A DNA stretch of 25,122 bases, taken from assembly GCA_946409855.1 (NCBI GenBank), contig CAMJXZ010000008.1:1-25122 (forward strand), written 5' to 3'. Both the position numbers and the translations under genes were made by a program. The notes beneath the pieces were generated by a model. The model worked only from the letters and a program-made list of their open reading frames with translations, ran no database searches and was not told the DNA's origin. Numbering within the stretch: position 1 is the first letter of the stretch; each line of letters begins with the position of its first letter. Below, piece by piece: positions 14,234 to 22,732 of the stretch. The DNA comes from an uncultured Clostridia bacterium (GTDB lineage Bacteria > Bacillota > Clostridia > Christensenellales > Aristaeellaceae).

Positions 14234-16909
14234 TTAAGGGGTGAACAGCCGCGCGATCCATGCTTCGGAGAGACTTTGGTCCGGGCGGAACCGGTCGGAA
14301 GCCAGATATGTGTAAACGGCCCGCTGCAGCGCCCGCGCTTCCGGGTACTGAAGCAGCCCGTGCAGCGCGAAGGAGGAAACCAGCAGCCTGCCGTTTCCGC
14401 ACCGGCACTCAAACAGCCTGGCCAGGGGGCGCAAATAAGCAAAGGAATCCATTTCGGCGACGATGCATTCGGCGCGCTCCGGCAGGATCATGGCCCGCCG
14501 GCCGGCCATGGGCCACCACTGCCAGCTGCTGAAGGATTCCGTGGGGAAATCCCGGAACAGCGGGTGGTTCCGGTCGATCAGCTGGCCCATGCCGCCCGCC
14601 TGGTGCGGAAAGGTGCAGACAGACCAGAAATCCGGGCTGAACTGGGCCTGAACGGAATGGGGCAGGGCTTCCTTTGTGCTGTCCGGCGCCAGGTACACGG
14701 CGCCGCCGCGGCGCAGGACGTCCCGGGCCGCGTCGTCAAAGGCGCGGCATTCATATACGCCTGCCGGGCAGACGGGCTCCGCGTCCGGGTAGACCCACAG
14801 GGGATATTCGTTCCCGCTAACGCAGAATCGGATCGTCAGCGTCAGCCGGACAGGTTTTTTAATGCCGTCCAGGCTCAGGCGGATTTCTCCCAGTTCGGTC
14901 AGCCCGCCCGCCGGGGCTTCCGCTTCCGGGAGCTTTCCCCGGCGCTCAAAACCGTCCCCCACAAGCACCCATTCCGCCGCGCCGGAAAGGCCGCGCTTTC
15001 CGTAGTTGGCGATGCGGACGGGGACGGTCAGCGTTTCTCCGGCGGTGTACGTATACTTTGGAAGCAGCGCCAGGGGCAGCACGTCCCGGAAGAAGGCGGC
15101 AAAGCGTTCCGGCCCGGCAAACCCGAAGGGCTTGGGGCGCAGATGGGCGTTCATCATCCCCACCAGCGCCGTGCCCTGGCCGGGGAAATCCTGCAGCCCC
15201 AGCAGGGAGATGCCGCTGTATCCTTCCGTGCGCAGGGCGGCTTCCGCTTCCGCCCGGTAGCACAGAAGGCTGCTTTCGCCCGTGGCCTCCGCCATGCGCC
15301 GCCAGTCCTTTTCCAGGCCTTTTTCCTTTGCCTTTTCCCGGATGTGCCGGAGGTTTTCCGGGGCGGTGACGCCGTGGAAGCCGCCGATTTCCTCAAAATC
15401 CGGCAGCACCTCGTACTGGCCCGCCTCAAAGGAAAAGACGGGCTGGTCGCTTGTTTTGCGGATTTCGGCCATCGTTGCGCCGTAATCGTGCCGGGCGTTT
15501 GGGTATTCATGGTTCAGCCAGCCCGTCATGCCGTCGCAGGTCGCCCGCATTTCCATGTTGTGAAAGCGCATGGCGGTGTAAAAATCGCTTGAAGGGTCAG
15601 CGCCCTTTTCCCCATAATGGGGATTGGAGCCGCAGGCGTACAGCCGGGTGGGATCATACCGCCGGGCGGCCTGCAGGAGCCGGTCCATGAACGCGTGTCC
15701 TTCGGCGCCGGCCTTCAGTTCATTGCCCAGGGTCAGCATCACGAAGGAGGGATGATTGGCCAGATGGCGCAGGATCTGCATGAGCTCGTCCTGATAATAC
15801 GCCCTCGCTTCCCCGCTTTCAAAGGCGTGAACCGGGTCCCAGTGGGACAGCTCCGGCTGCAGCAGGAGCCCCAGCTCGTCGGCGGCGGCAAACGCCGCTT
15901 CCGGCGGGCAGTGGCTGTGAAAGCGCACGCAGTTGACGCCGTAAGCGATGTACGTCCGGAGGATTTCCTTCCAGGCGTCCGTATCCATGGGGCAGTAACC
16001 GGTTTCCGGAAACACGGCGCAGCTGGTTTCGCCGCGGAGGAATAAGCGGCGGCGGTTGATCGTCAGGTGTCCGTTTTCCGCCCGGAAGGTACGGATGCCG
16101 AACCGCACCGTGCGGGCGGAAAGCCCCGGCGCCGACACGGTCAGGCCGCAGAGGTTTCCTTCCCCGATGTCCCAGCGCGGGGCGTTGGGCTTCAGTTTTA
16201 AATCAAAGCGGAACGTCTGCCTGCCGGGCGAAAGGCCGACAGGGCAAACGGCTTCTTCTTCCAGCGCGCCGCTGGCGATGCGCAGCTCGCCGCGCCAGGG
16301 GCGGGCGGCGTCCGTTTCCACGGCGACCCGGAGCCGGCCATCCAGGGGGTATACGCGGACGTCCGTCAGAAACACCGGTTCTTCCGCCCGGAGCCGGATC
16401 CGGCCCAGCAGACCGTTCCAGTTAGTCTGGGTCTCGTCCGACGCGGCGGAGGAATACACGATGGCCTCCCGGGGCCAGCCCGGGTAGCTGTTGTCCGACA
16501 GGAACTCGAACCGGTCGTGCCCGGTCACCAGGCCCGTGACCTCAAAGACATAAGGGGCGGAGAGGCAGCCGGGCCGGTACGGCGCCGCTTCCCGGCCGTT
16601 GACCAGCAGGCGCAGATGCCGTGCCCGCTCCACGTCCACAAAGAAGCGCCTGCCAAGGGGCATGGCCCAGTCCGCCGTCCGGGAGAAACGGGCCGGTCCT
16701 TCATACGTATGCTTCCGGGTCAGCCGGGTCACGATGGGGTCGCCCGGATGCCAGAAGCCGATGCGCCGCACCTCGTCCGCCTTCCACTGCTTTTTTGGGT
16801 CGTCCGGGAAGCCGATGCCGTTTTCGTCCAGCGTGCCCGGCAGGCGTGCCGGGGCCCGGCGACCGGGAATCTCACAGGTCCAGACGTCGGAAAGATCAAG
16901 GCATTCCAT
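14234..16909 (-). CDS. Glycoside hydrolase family 2-type enzyme (891 aa)
   Basis: The start at 16909 has AAGGAG six bases upstream and overlaps the end of the preceding gene by 14 bp; the longer frame to 16990 is unlikely. The layout is GH2: an N-terminal jelly-roll domain (about 1-175), an immunoglobulin-like domain (about 178-275) and a TIM barrel (about 280-600). LTLGNELKAG gives the acid/base E397, and VFSFEAGQYEV the probable nucleophile E495. About 250 further residues form beta-rich and C-terminal domains, including VLRRGGAVYLAPDS. GH2 retaining enzymes remove terminal beta-linked sugars, and substrate choice cannot be read from these motifs. No signal peptide is present, so it acts in the cytoplasm on imported oligosaccharides. 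It is the last gene of the GH35 / DUF5107-TPR operon. Confidence 0.88.
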   Translation of the reverse strand: MECLDLSDVWTCEIPGRRAPARLPGTLDENGIGFPDDPKKQWKADEVRRIGFWHPGDPIVTRLTRKHTYEGPARFSRTADWAMPLGRRFFVDVERARHLRLLVNGREAAPYRPGCLSAPYVFEVTGLVTGHDRFEFLSDNSYPGWPREAIVYSSAASDETQTNWNGLLGRIRLRAEEPVFLTDVRVYPLDGRLRVAVETDAARPWRGELRIASGALEEEAVCPVGLSPGRQTFRFDLKLKPNAPRWDIGEGNLCGLTVSAPGLSARTVRFGIRTFRAENGHLTINRRRLFLRGETSCAVFPETGYCPMDTDAWKEILRTYIAYGVNCVRFHSHCPPEAAFAAADELGLLLQPELSHWDPVHAFESGEARAYYQDELMQILRHLANHPSFVMLTLGNELKAGAEGHAFMDRLLQAARRYDPTRLYACGSNPHYGEKGADPSSDFYTAMRFHNMEMRATCDGMTGWLNHEYPNARHDYGATMAEIRKTSDQPVFSFEAGQYEVLPDFEEIGGFHGVTAPENLRHIREKAKEKGLEKDWRRMAEATGESSLLCYRAEAEAALRTEGYSGISLLGLQDFPGQGTALVGMMNAHLRPKPFGFAGPERFAAFFRDVLPLALLPKYTYTAGETLTVPVRIANYGKRGLSGAAEWVLVGDGFERRGKLPEAEAPAGGLTELGEIRLSLDGIKKPVRLTLTIRFCVSGNEYPLWVYPDAEPVCPAGVYECRAFDDAARDVLRRGGAVYLAPDSTKEALPHSVQAQFSPDFWSVCTFPHQAGGMGQLIDRNHPLFRDFPTESFSSWQWWPMAGRRAMILPERAECIVAEMDSFAYLRPLARLFECRCGNGRLLVSSFALHGLLQYPEARALQRAVYTYLASDRFRPDQSLSEAWIARLFTP

Positions 16910-19900
16910 GTTTTTCTCCTTCAGCTTCAGCGAGCCGCCGGTGCAGCAGGGCGCCCTGATGCGTCCGCCTGATCCTGAGCGCCGCGTCAAAGCACTGCTC
17001 CGCCCGCTTCCGGTCGCCCAGCCCCAGGCTGCCCAGGGCGATCAGGTATTCGCAGTGGGCGCGGCTGCGCAGGGACAGATCCTCGTCAAAGAGCTGCAAA
17101 TCCGGCAGGGACACGGCGAAATAGTCGATCCGGACCTGGTCGTAATAATGCTTCTCGCCGTAGGAGATTAGCTTGTAAAAGTGGCTTCTGGCCCGGTCTT
17201 CCCGGCCCAGGGCCCGGTGGGCCAGCCCCTGGTAGAAGATCATGTCGGCAGGCTGGTCGTTGTAATAGACGGCGGAGGCGGGCTCTTCCTCCCCGGCGGC
17301 GGCCAGCTCCAGCTGACGGACGGCCTCCGCTTCATGGCCCAGCGCTCTCTCCGCCAGGCCCAGGTAATAATGGATGTCGCTGTCCTTCGCCCCTTCCAGC
17401 TTTCCTTCCCCGAGGTTGGGCGGGAATACCAGTGCGCGCTTCAGCAGCTCCGCGGCCTTTGGGGCGTCGCCCGCGCGCAGCGCCCGGACGCCCAGCTGGG
17501 TCAGGGCCGCCGCGTATTGCGCGGTCACCTTGCCCTCGCCGCCCTCCCAGGGGTGGAAGGTTCGGGCCAGGAGGAGGTCCAGGGCTTCCTGATGCCGGCC
17601 CGTGTCGTTGAGCAGGGCGCAGTATTCCGCGTACAGATCATCCCTCTGGAACGCCGTGTCCCGGTGGGCGTCCAGGAAGGCGAGGCATTCTTCCGCGCTG
17701 AAGTTCAGCCTGAGGTACAGATGGGTCAGCTCCAGCAGGATCCGGGCGCCGGACGGGTCCAGTCGGTAAGCCCGTTCCATGCAGGCCCTCGCCTTTTCCC
17801 TGTCTCCCCGCTTGTTGTAATAGGCCAGGGACAGGTTGCGCCATACGGTGGGAAAATCCTCGTCCAGTCGGGCGGCCTTTTCCCAGCAGGCGACGGCGTC
17901 GTCGTACTGCCGTTTGTCATACCACAGGCACCCCAGGTAATAGAGGGCTTTTCCGTCCTTTTCATTCCTCTGGACGGCGAACTGCAGGGCGCCGATATCT
18001 TCAAGCCGGTTGGGGAAGCAGTACGCCGGGTCCGCGCTTTGGGCGCCTTCCAGCGCCTGGGCGGCATATGCCTCGTCCCCGTTCAGGTGGGCGTACAGCG
18101 CCAGGTAATACCACACCATGGGCGTGAATTCCGGGCAGCATTCCAGGATAAAAACGGCGTCGGCGTAATAGCCCGCCTCGGCGTAGTCGATGGCACATTC
18201 GATGAAGCTGCTCGCCCTGCCGTTCATCATCCGGAGCGCGCCGCTGATATCCCCGGATTCCAGGCGGGAAACGTAATCAAAGGCGTCCAGTTTCAGGTTT
18301 TCTTCGTACCAGGCTTCGGCTTCGTCGGTCCTTCCCAGGGAATCCAGGATCAGGCCTTTCAGCGCCCGGGCTTTCAGATTGTGGGCATTTTTGACCAGGC
18401 TCCGTTCCGCGTGCTCCAGGGCCAGCTCGTATTCGCCCCGCCTGCAGTCGATGCAGGCGATATGGTAGTAGCCCGTTTCCTGCTCCCCGGCGGTCCAGAC
18501 GGCCTTGAAGAAGGCGTCGTAGGCTTCGTCGTCCCGGCCCTGATACCGCAGGGACAGGCCCAGGTTCAGGTACGCTTCGCTGCCGGAAGGGTTGGGGTTA
18601 TGGGATGTCATGCGGGCGATGGCGGCGCGAAAAAAGGGTTCCGACCGGGCAAACTGCCCCCGGCGCAGCAGCAGCAGCCCGTAGGCGTTATTGGCCCGGA
18701 GATCGCCGGGGTCGCGCTTCAGGGCCTCCAGATAGTAAGGGTCGGGCAGATAGGTGGCGTGGCGGTACTGCTCCAGGTGGATGCCGGTCAGGTACAGTTC
18801 CTCATTGGTCAGGATCTCTTCCGGCAGTTTCGCCGGGGGCATGGGGTCGGGAACGGGCTCGATCGTTCCGGGCCGGGGCGTATAGGAAAGCAGCTTTCTC
18901 CCCCCGCCGGCGTAAACGGAAAGCGTCAGCGCGGTTTCGGGCGCGCGGACGGCCGTTTCGTCTTCCAGGACGGCGACGGGGCTTAAATCGCATGTTTTTT
19001 CGTAAACCGTTTCGCCGCCCCGGTTCAGCGTCACCCGGGCCCCCGGCAGGGACTGGGACGCGTAGACGACGAACCGCGCCCTGCCGTCCTTCACTTCCAG
19101 GTTCAGCGCGCATTCCCGGCAGGCGTTTTTCACGTACCCCGCCGCTTTATAGGGCATGAAATACTGGGTGAAGGTCTTTTCCTCAAAGGGCCCGAGCCAG
19201 GCAAAATCGGGCTGGTTATCGCAGTACATGCCGGTCATCAGCTCTATGTACGGGCCGTTTTTGTCGGTGAGATTCCTGTCCCAGGCGCGGCCGAAATCCC
19301 CGCAGCCCCAGGTCCACTGCTTTTTGCCGGGGGAAACGTGATGGTCGGCCACGTGCAGGAGCCCGGCCCGCGCGCCTTCGTCATAGCTGCCCACAAAGTC
19401 GTAATCGCTGCGGGCGCACATGTAGGAGGTGGGCACGGGGATGTTTTTGTAGCGGGAAATGTCCACCCCGGCGCCGTAATCGTGCTTGTAATAGACCCCG
19501 GTAGCGATGGGGAACCGGCTCACGTCCCGCTTGCCGTGGTCGAATACGGCAGTCACGTCCGGCGGAAAGACGGACCGGGTACGGTCGTTCACCGCCACGG
19601 CGGGATTGGCCCACCACAGGAAGGTCTGGGGCAGGCCGGTGCGGTTGTACAATTGCCCTTTGACTTCAATGTACGCTTTGCCCGGGTAAAGCGTAAAGGT
19701 CATTTTGCCCTTGGTGCCGTACATCTGGTCCACCTCGGAAAGCTCCACCGAAACGCTGCCGTCCGGGTTCTCTGAAGTGCGGAAGTCGGTGGGCGAAAAG
19801 GTGGTGGGCCGGTGGTGCTGGGGCCAGTTGAACTCGATGCCGCCGGAAATCCACGGCCCGGCCAGGCCCACCAGCGCGGGCTTGATGACCTCGTTATAAT

Positions 19901-20177
19901 ACACGAAATCGTATCCGTTGGTCTTGTCAAAGGCCCGCTGGATGCGGCCGCCCAGCTCGGGCAGCACCATGACCTGGAGGTATTCGTTTTCCAGATACAC
20001 GGCGGTATAGGGCCTGTCTTCTTTTTCATCCAGGATCTTATCGGTCACCGGCAGGGGATACACCTTGCCGCTGCTGCCCTGATACACGCGCTTTTCCAGA
20101 AACATGGGGTTCGGATCGGGCTGCCCGACCCCGTAGGTGGGGATCATCACCGTCTCTGTCCGGACGCTGGCTTTCAT
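16896..20177 (-). CDS. DUF5107 domain protein with long TPR array (1093 aa)
   Basis: The N-terminal third (about 1-365) matches the DUF5107 pattern, with a galactose-mutarotase-like beta fold: YLQVMVLPELGGRIQRAFDK, GPWISGGIEFNWPQHHRPTT and FAWLGPFEEKTFTQYFMPYK. A short linker with SYTPRPGTIEPVPDPMPP leads to a helical region (about 460-1090) made of tetratricopeptide repeats, for example YYLGCLWYDKRQYDDAVACW. The C-terminal IDYFAVSLPDLQLFDEDLSL segment is a hallmark of this protein group. No enzymatic activity is established to my knowledge; such genes are usually found inside sugar-degradation loci. Three bases separate it from the GH35 gene and 14 bp overlap the GH2 gene, so all three are tightly coupled. 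There is no signal peptide. A carbohydrate-binding or scaffold role in the cytoplasm is an inference. Confidence 0.9.
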   Translation of the reverse strand: MKASVRTETVMIPTYGVGQPDPNPMFLEKRVYQGSSGKVYPLPVTDKILDEKEDRPYTAVYLENEYLQVMVLPELGGRIQRAFDKTNGYDFVYYNEVIKPALVGLAGPWISGGIEFNWPQHHRPTTFSPTDFRTSENPDGSVSVELSEVDQMYGTKGKMTFTLYPGKAYIEVKGQLYNRTGLPQTFLWWANPAVAVNDRTRSVFPPDVTAVFDHGKRDVSRFPIATGVYYKHDYGAGVDISRYKNIPVPTSYMCARSDYDFVGSYDEGARAGLLHVADHHVSPGKKQWTWGCGDFGRAWDRNLTDKNGPYIELMTGMYCDNQPDFAWLGPFEEKTFTQYFMPYKAAGYVKNACRECALNLEVKDGRARFVVYASQSLPGARVTLNRGGETVYEKTCDLSPVAVLEDETAVRAPETALTLSVYAGGGRKLLSYTPRPGTIEPVPDPMPPAKLPEEILTNEELYLTGIHLEQYRHATYLPDPYYLEALKRDPGDLRANNAYGLLLLRRGQFARSEPFFRAAIARMTSHNPNPSGSEAYLNLGLSLRYQGRDDEAYDAFFKAVWTAGEQETGYYHIACIDCRRGEYELALEHAERSLVKNAHNLKARALKGLILDSLGRTDEAEAWYEENLKLDAFDYVSRLESGDISGALRMMNGRASSFIECAIDYAEAGYYADAVFILECCPEFTPMVWYYLALYAHLNGDEAYAAQALEGAQSADPAYCFPNRLEDIGALQFAVQRNEKDGKALYYLGCLWYDKRQYDDAVACWEKAARLDEDFPTVWRNLSLAYYNKRGDREKARACMERAYRLDPSGARILLELTHLYLRLNFSAEECLAFLDAHRDTAFQRDDLYAEYCALLNDTGRHQEALDLLLARTFHPWEGGEGKVTAQYAAALTQLGVRALRAGDAPKAAELLKRALVFPPNLGEGKLEGAKDSDIHYYLGLAERALGHEAEAVRQLELAAAGEEEPASAVYYNDQPADMIFYQGLAHRALGREDRARSHFYKLISYGEKHYYDQVRIDYFAVSLPDLQLFDEDLSLRSRAHCEYLIALGSLGLGDRKRAEQCFDAALRIRRTHQGALLHRRLAEAEGEKHGMP

Positions 20178-20180
20178 ATT

Positions 20181-22361
20181 TTATATTTCTCCTTCCTGTA
20201 CCGGATCATCATCCACAAGCACCATTTCCGCCCGGAGCAGCTCCGCTTCCTCCGTTTCCGCTTTTTCCGAAAGCCCCGCCATGGCGGAAGCGTCCACCGT
20301 CACCTGCTTGCGGACGGGGGTCAGGTACAAAACAAGCGGCTGGGTCCGGAGGGCTTCCGGATCACAGTCCACCCGGATATCCCAGCAGCCGCCGTTGCAG
20401 AAATTGTCCGAAATCAGCGTATTGCCCGCGAAGGCGCTGCCGGTGTCCCCCCGGTACCAGACCCGGAGCAGGGCCTGCTTGTGGCCTTTGAGCCGTTCCA
20501 CGGGCAGGTCCGCCGCGTACCGCCCGATTCCTGTCTGCCGGAAGGAAACCGGTACGGGCCGCCGGCCGCTGTCAATGCGCGCGCGGAGGGTGAAGCGGCT
20601 TTCTGTTTGGGACCATTTGTACACATCGGCGCTGCCGGATTCCAATTCCGCCTTCAGATGCTGTCCGTCCCACAAAAGCGGCCGGTCACACAGCCAAGCC
20701 GCATCCTGACAGATCCAGAAGTTCTGCGCGTCCTGCCGGGACAGGGTCATGAGGACCTGGTCCCCCGCCCGGAACGCTTCGCCGATTCTGGGGCGGAATT
20801 CCCGCCCGTCCAGGCAGTAGACCGGCGTCATGCCCGCCGGTGCCAGGAAAAACCATGTATTGCCAATATGGGCCAGGGGCTGGGCCGCGGCCCAGTCCAG
20901 CCGGACGGTACCCAGGCGGATGCCGAAAGGCAGGATCGCGTTTTCTCCCGCGGCGAGATCGAAGCGGAAGGTGACGCCGCCGTCCGGCAGGATGAGGCGG
21001 ACCTCGTCCCCGCGCCGGTCCCGCATGTCCGCGTGATCCTGGAAATTGCAGACGAACAGGAAACCGCTGCTTCCCTTCACGCGCACGGAAAAGCGCAGGG
21101 GGCCCGGGTCGTCGGGCGAAAGTTCCTTCAGATGCTCCGGCAGCACGGCCTTCGTTTCCTCAAGAAAGCCGGAGAACATCCGGCAGAAGGAATGGATGGC
21201 CCTGAGCCGCCCGTAGCTTTCCCGGATCTGCCCGAACTCCCCGACGGCCGCCTGGTAGTCGTAGCTGCGCCGGGGCACCTGGCCCTCGTTCAGATAGGGC
21301 GTGACCCGGCCCAGGGGGGTGGTGCCGCCCCGGTACATGTAATACCCCAGCAGGTTGCAGCCGCTGCCCAGCTTGATGTTGGCCAGGGCGTCGACGGCCC
21401 GCATGTCCATTTGGAAACGGTATTTATAGGAACACATCATGCCGCCCATCATTTCGCAGCAGGCGTAGGGACGGCTTTCGGGGTCGTAGGAGGGCTCAAA
21501 GTTGTATTCCTTCGGGACAGCGCTGTTGTGGTTGTCCCGGTAGATGTATTCCGGCGTGGCGGGATGGACGCCGGCCTTTGTGTAAAACAGCCAGGGCTGG
21601 TAGGCGTACCCGCCCCACAGGGGCAGGACTTCCTCCGCCGGGGTTACGGCGCCGCCCCAGGCGGTGGCGGTGTAAAAGGGCGTCACGATGCCCTCCTCCG
21701 TCATGATCCGTTTGAGGGCCAGCATATAATCCTGCCCGGAATGGCCGCCGTTGACCCATTCGCCGGAGACGCCCGCCGTCATTTCCCAGGGCGCGCTGGA
21801 ATGCTGGTATTCGTTTTCGATCTGGATCCCGATGATGCAGCCGCCCTGGGAGAAATAATGGCCGTCCATCTGGCGGTGCAGCTGACGGAACAGCCTTCTG
21901 ACGGCGGCAAGGAACCCCGGGTTGTTTTCCCGGACGTCGTAGGGCTTTCCGTACAGCCAGTCGGGCAGGCCGCCGTTGCGCATTTCCCCGTGGATGAACG
22001 GCCCGATGCGCAGGATCACCGGCATGCGGTGCTTTTCGCAGAGGTCCAGGAATGCCCGCAGATTCCGGCAGCCGTCGAAGCGGAAGACGCCTTCCTCCTC
22101 TTCGTGCACGTTCCAGCAGACATAGCCGGACAGGATATTGATGCCGCCGCACCGCATCTTGACGATGCTGTCCTCCCACTGGTCGGGGGATACCCTGAAA
22201 AAATGCATTTCCCCGCTGATGCCGAAAAAGGGCCTGCCGTTCAGCGTCATATAGTAATTGGTAAAGCCGATCTCCCGCCCGTCCGGACTGCGCCCGGAAA
22301 ATTTGTCCCCCAGCGGGTATATCTTTTTTTCCGGCACATCGGCCGCGTTCAGCTGATACAT
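20181..22361 (-). CDS. Glycoside hydrolase family 35-type beta-galactosidase
   Basis: This 726-aa protein has the GH35 TIM-barrel at about 35-370. It opens with YYMTLNGRPFFGISGEMHFF, continues through NILSGYVCWNVHE and VILRIGPFIHGEMRNGGLPDW, and shows GIQIENEYQ, where E184 is the acid/base. The nucleophile is probably E303 in YACCEMMGGM, less typical than the usual TEF/TEY form. About 350 beta-rich residues follow. GH35 retaining enzymes release terminal beta-galactose, and sometimes other sugars. There is no signal peptide, so it is intracellular. It is the first gene of the three-gene minus-strand operon, with its own promoter about 110 bp upstream and a weak GGAG nine bases before the ATG. 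Divergent members of this group may act on other substrates, so the galactosidase name is provisional. Confidence 0.87.
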   Translation of the reverse strand: MYQLNAADVPEKKIYPLGDKFSGRSPDGREIGFTNYYMTLNGRPFFGISGEMHFFRVSPDQWEDSIVKMRCGGINILSGYVCWNVHEEEEGVFRFDGCRNLRAFLDLCEKHRMPVILRIGPFIHGEMRNGGLPDWLYGKPYDVRENNPGFLAAVRRLFRQLHRQMDGHYFSQGGCIIGIQIENEYQHSSAPWEMTAGVSGEWVNGGHSGQDYMLALKRIMTEEGIVTPFYTATAWGGAVTPAEEVLPLWGGYAYQPWLFYTKAGVHPATPEYIYRDNHNSAVPKEYNFEPSYDPESRPYACCEMMGGMMCSYKYRFQMDMRAVDALANIKLGSGCNLLGYYMYRGGTTPLGRVTPYLNEGQVPRRSYDYQAAVGEFGQIRESYGRLRAIHSFCRMFSGFLEETKAVLPEHLKELSPDDPGPLRFSVRVKGSSGFLFVCNFQDHADMRDRRGDEVRLILPDGGVTFRFDLAAGENAILPFGIRLGTVRLDWAAAQPLAHIGNTWFFLAPAGMTPVYCLDGREFRPRIGEAFRAGDQVLMTLSRQDAQNFWICQDAAWLCDRPLLWDGQHLKAELESGSADVYKWSQTESRFTLRARIDSGRRPVPVSFRQTGIGRYAADLPVERLKGHKQALLRVWYRGDTGSAFAGNTLISDNFCNGGCWDIRVDCDPEALRTQPLVLYLTPVRKQVTVDASAMAGLSEKAETEEAELLRAEMVLVDDDPVQEGEI

Positions 22362-22400
22362 ATGAAATCACGCTCCGATCAGACCTGATCCGGTTTCATT

Positions 22401-22454
22401 GAGAACGGGGCCGCGCCCGGGACGGGCGTCCCTGATGTTCCCCGGTCCGTTCTC
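22401..22454 (-). other. Structured leader of the GH35 operon
   Basis: GAGAACGG (22401-22408) and CCGTTCTC (22447-22454) are perfect inverted arms. They enclose a second inverted pair, GGGACG (22419-22424) and CGTCCC (22427-22432). The element lies within the transcribed leader between the minus-strand promoter and the GH35 start. No T-run follows, so it is not a plain terminator. Confidence 0.45.
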
Positions 22455-22470
22455 CTTTGCCCATGACCAT

Positions 22471-22499
22471 AGTATATGCAAAAAGACGTTTTTTCACAA
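22471..22499 (-). promoter_or_regulatory. Promoter of the GH35-DUF5107-GH2 operon
   Basis: On the minus strand TTGTGA (22494-22499), a 17-bp spacer, then TATACT (22471-22476). It would give a leader of about 100 nt before the GH35 start codon. Confidence 0.65.
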
Positions 22500-22577
22500 G
22501 GGCGTTTTTCTCCGCCCTGCATATTTTTCCGGGCGCTTGACGCGGCAGCGTACCGGAGGCTCCGGCGTCAGGGCGTA

Positions 22578-22606
22578 TTGACAGAAACCGGCCTCCATAT
22601 TACAAT
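22578..22606 (+). promoter_or_regulatory. Promoter of the beta-glucuronidase-like gene
   Basis: TTGACA (22578-22583), a 17-bp spacer, then TACAAT (22601-22606). It faces away from the GH35 operon promoter, the two -35 elements being about 80 bp apart. Confidence 0.82.
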
Positions 22607-22614
22607 ACAATCAG

Positions 22615-22628
22615 AGAAAGCGCTTACA
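22615..22628. promoter_or_regulatory. cre-like / LacI-family operator
   Basis: AGAAAGCGCTTACA fits the Gram-positive catabolite-responsive element consensus TGWNANCGNTNWCA at all fixed positions but the first. It begins nine bases after the -10, over the expected transcription start, where bound CcpA or a LacI-type sugar repressor would block the promoter. The symmetric core AAGCGCTT also fits a local LacI-family regulator, but no such gene is in the window. Confidence 0.6.
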
Positions 22629-22732
22629 TAAAAAACGACGCGCGCCGGAGAACGGGATCCGGAGCATGATCTGAAGGCGACGCCGCGGGCCCCCGGGCGC
22701 GGCCCGTGCGCGGGGGAAAAAGGAGCAAATCA

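Noticed and set aside
17181..18986. 601-aa plus-strand open frame opposite the DUF5107-TPR gene
   Set aside because: It is antisense to recognisable TPR repeats, and reads as low-complexity Gly/Val/Gln-rich sequence without a start signal.
19812..22388. 858-aa plus-strand open frame opposite the GH35 gene
   Set aside because: It is a GC-driven shadow frame; the minus strand has GH35 catalytic motifs, a promoter and tight coupling to the next gene.
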